The notes under the pieces: model-generated
Seen by the model: the letters and a program-made list of their open reading frames with translations, nothing else
Databases searched by the model: none
Told to the model about the DNA's origin: nothing
Assembly: GCA_033791605.1 (NCBI GenBank)
Contig: JASJGJ010000012.1
Span: forward strand, 34,674 to 98,673
Source: Porticoccus sp033791605
GTDB lineage: Bacteria; Pseudomonadota; Gammaproteobacteria; Pseudomonadales; Porticoccaceae
DNA length: 64,000 bases
Direction of reading: 5' to 3'
In this document: in pieces, positions 44,953 to 53,124 of the stretch
Layout: each line of letters begins with the position of its first letter
Position numbering within the stretch: position 1 is the first letter of the stretch
Program-made: the position numbers and the translations under genes

Positions 44953-45924
44953 ATGATCCGTGCTCAACTGTTATCAAAAGATTCAATCGTCACCGTTGGA
45001 GATCAACTACTCGTTGATCAATGGAAGCAAGATAAGACGAGTTATTTATGGCTGGATATAGAAGGTGACCTTCAGGGAAATGAGGTTGAGCTTTTGTTGT
45101 CCATGGGTTGTCACAAGCTGGCTATTAAAGATGCTCAGCGTAAACGCCATCCACCAAAAATTGAGGAATTCGAAAATGATACCTTTGTGTTGTTTCGCGG
45201 ATTAACCCATATCAGTGATGACATGAGTCTCGACCCCCAGCAAATAGGTTTTTTTGTCGGGGTTAATTTGTTGGTTACTGTGCATCGTGGAGCTTCGCTC
45301 AGTATTAATCAATATTGGACTGATTCTGATATTGCGTCCTTGCTTAAAAAACCCTCGCTGCTTTTAACCAAAATAATTCATTATTCTGCGGGGCGTTATC
45401 TGGAGGCTGTGCTGGGTTTTGAAACGGTACTAAACGATGCGGAGGAAGACCTTCTAGGACATAACCCTGATCTTGCGATGCGAGCATTGGTAGGTTATCG
45501 GTCAAGGCTTCTAAATCTGAGGCGTGTATTTAATTACCACGAAAAATTATTTCACACGATTGTTCAAAATGAGATCAAGCTTCACAGTCAAGACTACGAC
45601 TCAGAACTCCGCCATGCCTTGAGAGATGTTTATGATCGTTGCGAGCGATTATTGAGTTTGTCCTCTATGTATTATGAAACGTGTGGAGATTTAATCGACG
45701 GTTATATCTCTATTAGCTCACATCGATTAAATGACACGATGCGTATTCTCACTGTTATTACCGCTATATTTGTTCCATTAAGTTTTATGGTGGGCCTCTA
45801 CGGAATGAACTTTGATCATATGCCCGAACTTCATTGGAAATATTCCTATTTCGTTCTGCTCGGTGTCATGGGGTCAACAGTAACGTGCTTATTCCTTTTC
45901 TTCAGACATAGGAAATGGCTCTAA
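44953..45924 (+). CDS. CorA-family divalent cation transporter (ZntB-like)
   Basis: 323 residues, a large cytoplasmic N domain and two C-terminal membrane helices separated by the signature YGMN in VGLYGMNFDHMPELHWKYSY. The GMN motif is needed for ion selection in CorA and ZntB. The N-terminal region resembles ZntB (zinc) as much as CorA (magnesium), so the ion is left open. Confidence 0.92.
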   Translation: MIRAQLLSKDSIVTVGDQLLVDQWKQDKTSYLWLDIEGDLQGNEVELLLSMGCHKLAIKDAQRKRHPPKIEEFENDTFVLFRGLTHISDDMSLDPQQIGFFVGVNLLVTVHRGASLSINQYWTDSDIASLLKKPSLLLTKIIHYSAGRYLEAVLGFETVLNDAEEDLLGHNPDLAMRALVGYRSRLLNLRRVFNYHEKLFHTIVQNEIKLHSQDYDSELRHALRDVYDRCERLLSLSSMYYETCGDLIDGYISISSHRLNDTMRILTVITAIFVPLSFMVGLYGMNFDHMPELHWKYSYFVLLGVMGSTVTCLFLFFRHRKWL

Positions 45925-45937
45925 GTCACATGATTTA

Positions 45938-45997
45938 GCTGGCATGACAAGTGAAGGTTGTGGATGCAGCTTCTTATCCTTCACCTCTTTAGCCAGC
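45938..45997. terminator. nested stem between convergent corA-like and yedE-like genes
   Basis: Outer arms GCTGGC (45938-45943)/GCCAGC (45992-45997) and inner arms GTGAAGG (45951-45957)/CCTTCAC (45978-45984) are perfect and nested. There is no T run, so termination is only probable. Confidence 0.4.
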
Positions 45998-45999
45998 CT

Positions 46000-46527
46000 T
46001 TACCGATAACGTTGCTTGATCACCGTTGCCGCTATTAACATAACTAGAGCGATCACCCACACAAGTACTAAATTATCTCCGGTATTCGCCAAAGCAGTTT
46101 TTCCACCGAGAAGCGAATCAAACAGAAAGGACTCTTTTAAACCGCTATAGTTGAAAGTAAACAAACCGGTGCCGACCAAACCGCCCAGTACAAATACCCA
46201 TGCATCTTTACGGCCAGCACCGGAGGCAACAATACCTGTTCCCGGGCAATATCCTGAAACAGCCCAACCGATACCAAGTAGTCCTCCGCCAATCATCACG
46301 CCGGTGTACATGGGTTTAATATCAATGTGGCCGGGGTCTATCCACCCCAGAGACAAGCCAGTAAATAATAGGCCAGAAGATAGCCCTACGGCCATGAGGA
46401 TGGCTTTCATCAGGTGAAGATCGGTAAGCGTAAGCATGCCGATAATCTTTTGTGGATCTGCGGCACCCACACGTTGTAGAACAAAACCAAACAGTCCGCC
46501 CAATAAAATAGCCAGGATAATACTCAT
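46000..46527 (-). CDS. YeeE/YedE-type transporter, second half (DUF6691-like)
   Basis: 175 residues with about five hydrophobic segments. SGYCPGTGIVASGAGRKDAWVFVLGGLVGT is the conserved cysteine-containing motif of the C-terminal half of YeeE/YedE transporters, which import sulfur species such as thiosulfate. It overlaps the other half-gene by four bases. Together they represent one full transporter made of two proteins, as often found in sulfur-handling clusters. Confidence 0.88.
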   Translation of the reverse strand: MSIILAILLGGLFGFVLQRVGAADPQKIIGMLTLTDLHLMKAILMAVGLSSGLLFTGLSLGWIDPGHIDIKPMYTGVMIGGGLLGIGWAVSGYCPGTGIVASGAGRKDAWVFVLGGLVGTGLFTFNYSGLKESFLFDSLLGGKTALANTGDNLVLVWVIALVMLIAATVIKQRYR

Positions 46528-47132
46528 TGGTCATTGCCTCCCTTGCGGTAGAGCAAGATAGCTGTAGGTACGGCCAGAGCAAAGGCTGCTGCGGCAAACA
46601 CATAGCCACTAACTGCAGTTTGCATCATGCCACTCATCATGTGGCCGCTAGTGCAGCCTCCAGCCAAACGTGCGCCATAAAGCACGAGCACACCACCGGC
46701 AAAGGTTAGGACGTAGCGAAGAGCGTTGTTATCACTAAATCGACTGCGGTGAAAAGCAGGAAGCTGGTCAGCTTTTCTGACTTGTGTTTTTGCGGCAAGC
46801 CAGCCTCCCGCGATCATGCTTAATACAAAAATAAAGCCATAGTTAATGGGGTTGGCCACCGCTTTGGCATACTTTCCCCCAGATTTATTCAGGTAAGCGT
46901 TGGTGCTGCTGTAACCACTTTTGGCGGTTTCATCCGTTGTGATCAGCTCGGGGTTTACTGCACTAGCGAGAATGCCATCAAAAATAACAAACTGGGTTGA
47001 AACCCCAATGGGTTTTACTAGAACGATAGCCAACAAAAAACTGGCCGCTAATGCCAAGCCGCTGTAATACCAGTTCCAATAAAGTGAGCTTTGGTTATTT
47101 GGGTTTACATCGGTTGCCTTGGCGCTGTTCAT
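46524..47132 (-). CDS. YeeE/YedE-type transporter, first half
   Basis: 202 residues, multi-pass membrane protein with YGARLAGGCTSGHMMSGMMQ, the conserved first-half cysteine motif of YeeE/YedE. It contains a long polar segment (about 60-95) after the first helix. Its stop overlaps the start of the second half, so equal synthesis is likely. Confidence 0.88.
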   Translation of the reverse strand: MNSAKATDVNPNNQSSLYWNWYYSGLALAASFLLAIVLVKPIGVSTQFVIFDGILASAVNPELITTDETAKSGYSSTNAYLNKSGGKYAKAVANPINYGFIFVLSMIAGGWLAAKTQVRKADQLPAFHRSRFSDNNALRYVLTFAGGVLVLYGARLAGGCTSGHMMSGMMQTAVSGYVFAAAAFALAVPTAILLYRKGGNDQ

Positions 47133-47154
47133 GGTATATCTCTTTCAGTTTTAG

Positions 47155-47349
47155 TTAATGACTCTTTTTTAATGGGCAGGTGTTTAACCCCAGTATTTTA
47201 TACAGCGGGCAAAAACCCAGTAGTCCGGTGAGTAATGGTACAAGCCCTACTAAGCCCCATAGGCTTTGTGGTCCGACAACACATAAACTGAGTATAGCTA
47301 ACCCAATGATGACTCGTAGAATACGGTCCACTTTTCCTTCATTTTTCAT
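47155..47349 (-). CDS. DUF2892 (YgaP-like) membrane protein
   Basis: 64 residues from ATG at 47349, which has AGGAG eight bases upstream; a longer in-frame reading from 47376 is unlikely. Two hydrophobic segments (VIIGLAILSLCVV and LVGLVPLLTGLLGF) and the C-terminal FCPLYKILGLNTC motif are those of the DUF2892 domain that follows rhodanese in YgaP. It leads the yedE pair, consistent with a sulfur-linked job. Confidence 0.88.
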   Translation of the reverse strand: MKNEGKVDRILRVIIGLAILSLCVVGPQSLWGLVGLVPLLTGLLGFCPLYKILGLNTCPLKKSH

Positions 47350-47524
47350 TACAGTCTCCTGATTAAATTTTTTCAACTAAAAGCCAAATTAGGCAGAAAT
47401 AAATTCAAGGCTAGTAGTCAGTTGTTAAAAAAAGTTTAGACATATTGCTACAAACTCTCAGTGACTAAGTCACCGAGAGTGCTCAGTTTTTGGTAAAAAA
47501 GGGAATAACCGAAGTATTTCTGAT

Positions 47525-48121
47525 TTAAATCAAATGGTGCAGTGCTGTTCTATTAAGTAATTCAATGCTGCCGCGGTCAAGTTTAAGCCAACCCTGTGCC
47601 TCTAAGCGTTTTAAATGCCGACTGACTACCTCCCGGGCAGAGCCAATTTCAGAGGCAATGTCTTGATGTGTTACTTCTATCGGATTAGATGGTTGAAGTA
47701 GCAGATATTTGACTAGTCGTTGTTCTAGGGTTTCCAGTGCTAGTTTTTCAATAGTTTCTATCAGGCTGCCAATGCGTTGGCTGAAATTATCAAAAATCTG
47801 CCGACGAAATTGTGCCGAGTTCTCCATTAATTCATCAAAGCGGTGTTTGGGCATTATCCGTACGGATAATGCCGATTCAGCGACGGCTTCCGCAGGAAAG
47901 CGCTTGCCACCCAACAGGCAGGTCGTCGTTAACACACAAATTTTTCCTGGTGCAACGTGGTAAAGCACCACTTCGCGACCATTCGCCGAGCGTGCAAAGA
48001 TTTTGACTGACCCCGCAACCAGCAAGAAGTAATTTTGGCACTCACCCCCTTGATGAAGGATTTGTGTTCCCGCAGGAACCTGTTGCACAGGGTAATCGCT
48101 AAAATAATGTTCCAGTGACAC
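47525..48121 (-). CDS. Crp/Fnr-family transcriptional regulator
   Basis: 198 residues: cyclic-nucleotide-type beta barrel (about 10-120), dimer helix (about 115-140) and a winged helix with DIASEIGSAREVVSRHLKRLEAQGWL as recognition region. It lacks the N-terminal cysteines of FNR. Two cysteines, CVLTTTC in the barrel, are possible thiol sensors. Start GTG at 48121 with GGAG seven bases before. It precedes the DUF2892-yedE genes on the same strand and is their likely regulator. Confidence 0.9.
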   Translation of the reverse strand: MSLEHYFSDYPVQQVPAGTQILHQGGECQNYFLLVAGSVKIFARSANGREVVLYHVAPGKICVLTTTCLLGGKRFPAEAVAESALSVRIMPKHRFDELMENSAQFRRQIFDNFSQRIGSLIETIEKLALETLEQRLVKYLLLQPSNPIEVTHQDIASEIGSAREVVSRHLKRLEAQGWLKLDRGSIELLNRTALHHLI

Positions 48122-48545
48122 GGCAACTCCAAAAGCAAAGTGGTTGGCTGCGGTATATCGATAGTAACTGCGCAGCTTCTTTGGTGAAGAATGTCAGTAT
48201 GCCATTGGTCTTCATAGCTATAAAAGGACGCTTGTGGCTTAAACGTCGCCCCTTAACTAACGGGTAAAGGTAAAAAATCACAAGCCATCAGGCTCTGTAT
48301 CAAAGGAAGTTGTCGGCTAAGACATTGTTTTTTTTAGACTATGGATTATGATCAATAGCCTAAGGATTTAATAAAAACATTGCACAGAGGCTTGTTTTGT
48401 CAATGCTCACAATCTTTGAGATGTTTTATAACCCATTGACTATAAAGAAAAAACTAATGAATTTTAGAGTCAATCTTTCTCTGATACAAAGCCTGCTAGT
48501 TATAATGCCTTCGGGCCTATTAACTAGCAGTTATGTGTAAATAGC
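48122..48545. other. intergenic region before the cassette cluster, with a long hairpin
   Basis: 424 bases with no supportable gene. CTGCTAGTTA (48493-48502) and TAACTAGCAG (48521-48530) are perfect 10-bp arms enclosing a GCC-TTCG-GGC inner stem. The right arm ends in GTTATG (48530-48535), which resembles a cassette boundary, 15 bases before the next ATG. A TATAAT hexamer at 48501-48506 lies within the left arm. Confidence 0.5.
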
Positions 48546-48830
48546 ATGGATTTCACTAAAGTAGATAATTCATTTAATGCATGGGCTAGCTCATCAGATA
48601 TATTCATTCAGCGAGAATATAAAGGTGAGGATGTTAGGTCGGCAGATATCTTAGATATTAACGAGAAAAAGTGGCAGCTTTGGCTTGTGCCCGTAAACGA
48701 TGAAAATGCGTGCGTAATCCACTACTGGGATTATAAGAAGGTAAGTAGGCACGCTAAGGTGGCGACATCGGAACTACTTTCAGAACTGTCTAAAATTGAG
48801 GCGATAATCCGTGCAGGTGAACTCACATAA
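48546..48830 (+). CDS. cassette-borne hypothetical protein
   Basis: 94 residues, no motif recognised: soluble, tryptophan-rich centre (KKWQLWLVPVNDENACVIHYWDYKK). It starts 15 bases after a GTTATG sequence and its stop codon lies inside the left end of attC site 1, the compact layout of an integron gene cassette (about 48531-48893). Confidence 0.7.
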   Translation: MDFTKVDNSFNAWASSSDIFIQREYKGEDVRSADILDINEKKWQLWLVPVNDENACVIHYWDYKKVSRHAKVATSELLSELSKIEAIIRAGELT

Positions 48831-48899
48831 CAAGGCCAGCCACACGACTGGTTTTTCTCGCTTCGCTCAAAAAACCAGCGTGTGCTGGCAACGTTAGCA
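48826..48899 (+). other. integron attC recombination site 1
   Basis: Outer pairing TAAC (48828-48831) with GTTA (48893-48896). After unpaired spacers, the stem is GCCAG/CTGGC, CACACG/CGTGTG and CTGGTTTTT/AAAAACCAG. Exactly two unpaired bases, C48840 and A48847, bulge from one arm, as the extrahelical bases of attC sites do. The expected cut is after G48893 in CGTTAGC. Confidence 0.85.
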
Positions 48900-48903
48900 A
48901 GTA

Positions 48904-49365
48904 ATGTTTAAGCCAGTTTTTAACTCAATCGATGATGAATGGGTCATCATGGTCGGCCGCTATATCCTTAATATGGGAGCTATAGAAATGGCAACTCGAT
49001 TGTTAATTAACAAAATTGAAGGTACAGACAAAGTACCAATATTTAATGATGATCTTGCGGCACGTATTGCCTTCATTCGGAAAAGGTTTCCACAACAAAA
49101 TAAAGATAAGCATAAATCGGCCATGAATACATTAGGCGTTGCCAATAAACATACCAAATTTAGAAACATCGTTGCACATAGTCCTATATCAATGACTAGC
49201 TTAGAAGATGGTAATTATCATATAAATGGGATTTTGGATGTAACACCTAAAAGTTATGACACTATTGCACAACTAATATCTATTGATGAGCTTAAGTGCC
49301 GTGTTAATGAATCAGCACTCGTTGCAAAAAAGCTTCTTGAAATGCAGGGTGATATTAATGAGTGA
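48904..49365 (+). CDS. cassette-borne protein with HEPN-like motif
   Basis: 153 residues, predicted mostly helical. FRNIVAH gives R87-N-x3-H92, the R-x4-H pattern with a following polar residue typical of HEPN ribonucleases, which often act as toxins or anti-phage effectors. The overall similarity is too weak for me to name a family. It begins 10 bases after the cut point of attC site 1 and ends just before attC site 2, so it is the cargo of one cassette (48894-49434). AT-rich compared with neighbours. Confidence 0.72.
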   Translation: MFKPVFNSIDDEWVIMVGRYILNMGAIEMATRLLINKIEGTDKVPIFNDDLAARIAFIRKRFPQQNKDKHKSAMNTLGVANKHTKFRNIVAHSPISMTSLEDGNYHINGILDVTPKSYDTIAQLISIDELKCRVNESALVAKKLLEMQGDINE

Positions 49366-49368
49366 AAT

Positions 49369-49440
49369 TGCTAACAAGCATAATCACAAAGAAAAATATT
49401 CCGCTGCGCTTCATATTTTCCCGTGTTACAGGCGTTAGCC
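49369..49440 (+). other. integron attC recombination site 2
   Basis: GCTAAC (49370-49375) pairs perfectly with GTTAGC (49434-49439). Inside, GC/GC, TAA/TTA, CAC/GTG and GAAAA-TAT/ATATTTTC pair, with T49384 and A49396 bulged on the same arm and a loop rich in GC. The cut would be after G49434. The stem is weaker than at site 1 but the layout is the same. Confidence 0.75.
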
Positions 49441-49483
49441 TCTTTTAAAATTTTGTATTTTATTTCAAGAAAAGGAGAAAATT

Positions 49484-50005
49484 ATGAGTAATAACGTACC
49501 AAATGTTACATTTAAAACCCGTGTTCGTGATGAAAGTATTGGTGGGGATAATCCCTTTCGCTGGCAGGACGTTTCAACGGACGACATATTCTCGGGGAAA
49601 AGCGTCATTATATTTTCGCTACCGGGTGCGTTTACTCCAACATGTTCTAGTACGCATTTGCCTGGCTATGAAACCAAATACGATGAATTGAAATCTTTAG
49701 GTATTGATGAAGTGTACTGCGTGAGTGTTAATGATGCCTTTACCATGTTTCAGTGGGCTAAAAACTTAGGTGTTCAGAATGTAAAAATGTTGCCGGATGG
49801 CAATGCAGAGTTTACTGAATTGATGGGAATGCTGGTTAAAAAGGAAAACCTTGGATTCGGTAAAAGGTCATGGCGTTATTCTGCCCATGTAGTTAACGGG
49901 GAAATAAAGAAAATATTTTCTGAAGCGGGGAAAATAGATAATTGTCCAGATGACCCGTTTGAGTGTAGTGATGTTGACACAATGATTTCTTATCTGAAGA
50001 AATAG
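49484..50005 (+). CDS. peroxiredoxin (Prx5/type II)
   Basis: 173 residues of the Prx5 group, reducing peroxides with a peroxidatic Cys54 in PGAFTPTCSSTHLPGYE. The conserved Arg region is KRSWRYSAHVV, and another Cys at NCPDDPFEC may resolve it, though no glutaredoxin domain is fused. AAGGAG sits before the ATG. It lies between attC site 2 and a third, degenerate site, so it may itself be cassette cargo; a normal chromosomal gene bordering the array is equally possible. Confidence 0.92.
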   Translation: MSNNVPNVTFKTRVRDESIGGDNPFRWQDVSTDDIFSGKSVIIFSLPGAFTPTCSSTHLPGYETKYDELKSLGIDEVYCVSVNDAFTMFQWAKNLGVQNVKMLPDGNAEFTELMGMLVKKENLGFGKRSWRYSAHVVNGEIKKIFSEAGKIDNCPDDPFECSDVDTMISYLKK

Positions 50006-50026
50006 GAAATCATTTATAGGTTATTG

Positions 50027-50153
50027 TCTAAAATATTTTTAAGTGAATAGACTGGTAAGAAAGTTCAGTTGGCCCATTTTTGCGGTGTTTCATTTGTGGC
50101 TAATGCTATAAATGTCACGCCGCTAAATGGACGATTGGTTTGGGGCGTTATGC
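50027..50153 (+). other. possible degenerate attC site 3 (Vibrio-repeat-like)
   Basis: The right end GGGGCGTTATGC (50142-50153) is a standard attC right end. The preceding stretch, CCCATTTTTGCGGTGTTTCATTTGT, resembles by eye the CCCATTGAGCCGCGGTGGTTTCGGTTGT part of the Vibrio cholerae repeat as I remember it. The left half is poorly preserved (TCTAAAAT in place of TAACAA). The next gene starts 20 bases on. Confidence 0.4.
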
Positions 50154-50167
50154 AAATAAGGGAAGTT

Positions 50168-50545
50168 ATGAGTTACAACCTTGAATTTGATGAAGAGTCT
50201 AAAATTGTAACTGTAAAATATATTGGTACAGTATCTTTAGATTCAAGGTTGCATGCTGTCAACGATGTCTGTGCCTCCTATTCATATTTAAACCCTCTTA
50301 GAATATTGATCGATGTTATCGATTTAGACATGCAACTTTCATTTGAAGAGCAGAAGTCTTTTGGTGCACAACTGGCGGCTAATAAAGATCTTATGAATGC
50401 AAAAGTTGCCGTACTTCATAATAAAAATAACAACCCTAATTTAATTGTAGACACAATAGCTTTTATTAATGGCTACCAGCTTGTTCAGTTTGATAATAAA
50501 AAAGAGGCGCAGTCATGGCTCGAGAATACATCGCAACGTAATTAA
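50168..50545 (+). CDS. STAS/SpoIIAA-like protein
   Basis: 125 residues from ATG at 50168, behind AAGGGAAG; longer in-frame readings from 50069 run through the possible attC site and are rejected. The pattern (short beta strands, ILIDVIDLDMQLSFEEQKSFG, ... KVAVLHNKNN...) resembles SpoIIAA-like/STAS-type small proteins common in marine bacteria and integron cassettes. The role is unknown. It ends 34 bases before hemB on the other strand, with no attC after it. Confidence 0.75.
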   Translation: MSYNLEFDEESKIVTVKYIGTVSLDSRLHAVNDVCASYSYLNPLRILIDVIDLDMQLSFEEQKSFGAQLAANKDLMNAKVAVLHNKNNNPNLIVDTIAFINGYQLVQFDNKKEAQSWLENTSQRN

Positions 50546-50579
50546 ACGGATCCAGCAAAGCTAGGCTTTTATTGATATG

Positions 50580-51593
50580 TTATCGATTTAATAGCTCCGC
50601 TGCTTCCTTCGCAAAATAGGTCAAAACACCGTCCGCTCCCGCACGCTTAAAACACAACAATGATTCCATAATGACTTGTTCACGATTCAGCCAGCCATTT
50701 TGGAAGGCTGCCACATGCATGGCGTATTCGCCACTGACCTGATACACAAAGGTGGGGGCTTTGAGTTCTTCTTTGACGCGGCGAACTACATCCAAGTAGG
50801 GCATACCCGGTTTTACCATAATCATGTCGGCACCTTCTTCTAAATCCAGTGCGCATTCATGGAGTGCTTCGTCGGTGTTAGCCGGGTCGATTTGGTAGGT
50901 TTTCTTGTCGCCACCTTGGATGTTAGCGGCTGAGCCTACGGCATCCCGAAAAGGTCCGTAGTAGCTGGAGGCGTATTTGGCAGAGTAGGCCATGATCTTG
51001 GTGTTCACATGGTTGGCTTCTTCCAGTTCTTCGCGGATGGCCCAGATGCGTCCGTCCATCATGTCGGAAGGTGCAACAATATCAGCCCCTGCTTCGGCAT
51101 GGGACAACGCTTGTTTCATCAGTGTGTCTACGGTGATGTCGTTCAGTACATAGCCGGTGTCATTATCGATAATGCCGTCTTGCCCATGGGTAGTGAAGGG
51201 GTCCAGCGCCACGTCGGTGATAATGCCCAATTCAGGTACTGCATCTTTTAAAGCTTTTACTGCACGCTGTGCCAGACCGTCAGGATTGTAGGCTTCTTCT
51301 GCCAGCAGCGTTTTGCAGCTCTGTGGCGTAACCGGGAACAGCGCAATGGCAGGTATGCCAAGGCTGGCAAGTACCCGTGCTTCTTTTACCAGCAAGTCGA
51401 TGGAGAGCCGTGCCACTCCGGGCATGGAGGGTACTTCTTCGCGCAGGTTGCTACCCTCCAGTACAAACATGGGGTAGATCAGGTCGTCGGGTGTCAGTAC
51501 TGTTTCCCTGACCATGCGGCGGGAAAAGTCATTGGCCCGGTTGCGACGCAAGCGAGTGTAGGGGAAGGCGCCGCGGGTGTGTGTAAAGCTCAT
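50580..51593 (-). CDS. hemB: delta-aminolevulinic acid dehydratase (porphobilinogen synthase)
   Basis: Joins two 5-aminolevulinate molecules to porphobilinogen. 337 residues. The two Schiff-base lysines lie in MAYSAKYASSYYGPF and MIMVKPGMPYLD. The metal loop reads DVALDPFTTHGQDG, without the cysteines of the zinc type, which makes it the magnesium-dependent pseudomonad form. A heme pathway neighbour, hemL, lies upstream on the same strand. Confidence 0.97.
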   Translation of the reverse strand: MSFTHTRGAFPYTRLRRNRANDFSRRMVRETVLTPDDLIYPMFVLEGSNLREEVPSMPGVARLSIDLLVKEARVLASLGIPAIALFPVTPQSCKTLLAEEAYNPDGLAQRAVKALKDAVPELGIITDVALDPFTTHGQDGIIDNDTGYVLNDITVDTLMKQALSHAEAGADIVAPSDMMDGRIWAIREELEEANHVNTKIMAYSAKYASSYYGPFRDAVGSAANIQGGDKKTYQIDPANTDEALHECALDLEEGADMIMVKPGMPYLDVVRRVKEELKAPTFVYQVSGEYAMHVAAFQNGWLNREQVIMESLLCFKRAGADGVLTYFAKEAAELLNR

Positions 51594-51712
51594 GGCTGCT
51601 CCAGCTCAAGGTGAGTACTGATCAATGTAGTCAGTTTATAGCCTGCCAGCATAATACGAACATTAGTGTAGAGGCCATACTTACGGTCGTCTGCACAGGT
51701 CGTACTTGTTGG

Positions 51713-52993
51713 CTATAGTGTTTTGAATACCTGTTCTGCCGCATTCAAGGTAAATTGAATATCTTCATCCGTATGTGCTGCGGACATAAAACCTGCTTCG
51801 TAGGCGGCGGGTGCCAGGTAAACGCCGGCATCTAACATGCCGTGAAAAAATTTGTTAAAGCGTTCTGTATCACAGGCCATCACTTGCTGGTAATTGGTGA
51901 CGGAGGTTTCTTCGGTAAAGAAGACGCCGAACATGCTGCCCACATGGTTGGTGGTCATGGGAATGTTTGCCGCGTCTGCACGTTGTTGAAGGCCTTCAAC
52001 TAACTGGGTGGTTTTGGTAAACAGCGCATCGTGGAAACCGGGTTGGGTGATTAGATTTAACGTGGTGAGTCCAGCGGTCATGGCTACGGGGTTGCCCGAT
52101 AGTGTGCCCGCTTGGTAGACCGGCCCCAGTGGTGCTATTTGCTCCATAATTTCCCGCTTGCCGCCGAAGGCGCCAACGGGCATACCGCCACCGATCACTT
52201 TGCCGAGGGTAATTAAATCCGCATCTATATTAAAATGGCCCACGGCACATTGGGGGTGAACTCGAAATCCTGTCATTACTTCGTCGATAACCAGCAGGGC
52301 TCCATGATTGTTGCACTCTGCTCTTAACGTTTCCAGGAAGCCTTCGACGGGAGGTATACAGCTCATATTGCCGGCGACGGGTTCTAAAATAACGCAGGCG
52401 ACTTCCGAGCCAATTTCTGCAAAGGCTTTTTTGACGCTGTCGATATCATTGTAAGTTAGCGTTACGGTGTGATCTGCCAGTGAGGCGGGAACACCAGGCG
52501 AGCTGGGTACGCCCAAGGTTAATGCGCCTGATCCTGCTTTGATCAGTAGCGAGTCTGAATGGCCGTGGTAGCAGCCTTCAAACTTGATAATTTTGTCGCG
52601 GCCAGTGAAGCCGCGAGCTAGCCGAATCGCGCTCATGGTGGCTTCAGTACCCGAGCTGACCATGCGGACCATCTCCATGCCTGGGACTAACTCACACAGT
52701 TTGTCGGCCAGTTTAATTTCTAGTTCAGTGGGTGCACCAAAGGTCATCCCTTTCTCAAGTTGTGTCTTAACGGCAGCAATAACCTCTGGGTGGTTATGAC
52801 CTAAAATCATTGGCCCCCAGGATTGCACGTAATCCACATAGCGTTTGCCGTCGACATCAAACAGGTGAGCTTTTTCAGCGCGTTCAAAAAATATCGGAGT
52901 ACCCCCGACAGCTTTAAAGGCTCTAACGGGGGAGTTTACTCCTCCGGGGATATGTTTCTGTGCGGCTTCAAACAGTTGCTGGGATCGTTGCAT
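51713..52993 (-). CDS. hemL: glutamate-1-semialdehyde 2,1-aminomutase
   Basis: PLP enzyme making 5-aminolevulinate in the C5 pathway. 426 residues, as usual. IPGGVNSPVRAFKAVGGTP is the family N terminus, GTEATMSAIRLARG and CYHGHSDSLL line the active site and the PLP lysine lies in ITLGKVIGGGMPVGAFGG. It feeds HemB encoded next to it, with a 119-base gap. Confidence 0.98.
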   Translation of the reverse strand: MQRSQQLFEAAQKHIPGGVNSPVRAFKAVGGTPIFFERAEKAHLFDVDGKRYVDYVQSWGPMILGHNHPEVIAAVKTQLEKGMTFGAPTELEIKLADKLCELVPGMEMVRMVSSGTEATMSAIRLARGFTGRDKIIKFEGCYHGHSDSLLIKAGSGALTLGVPSSPGVPASLADHTVTLTYNDIDSVKKAFAEIGSEVACVILEPVAGNMSCIPPVEGFLETLRAECNNHGALLVIDEVMTGFRVHPQCAVGHFNIDADLITLGKVIGGGMPVGAFGGKREIMEQIAPLGPVYQAGTLSGNPVAMTAGLTTLNLITQPGFHDALFTKTTQLVEGLQQRADAANIPMTTNHVGSMFGVFFTEETSVTNYQQVMACDTERFNKFFHGMLDAGVYLAPAAYEAGFMSAAHTDEDIQFTLNAAEQVFKTL

Positions 52994-53124
52994 GATTTTA
53001 GTCTGGCTTTATACTTGGAAAATTAGTGCGCTATTATCCTCGATTGCCGAGGGGCTGCCAATGAATACGGGCATGAATACGGAAAGACGTAGAGACTATA
53101 GATGAGAAGTGATAGTGAGGTACT

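Noticed and set aside
47525..48121. FNR (oxygen-sensing, Fe-S)
   Set aside because: The N-terminal cysteine cluster of FNR is missing; only a CVLTTTC pair in the barrel is present.
48429..48535. A full attC site at the left border of the cassette cluster
   Set aside because: ATAAC (48428-48432) and GTTAT (48530-48534) could pair, but the sequences inside do not form the required inner stem; only a local hairpin exists.
50069..50167. N-terminal extension of the STAS-like protein
   Set aside because: The extension overlaps the attC-like right end and lacks a ribosome site, while ATG at 50168 has AAGGGAAG.
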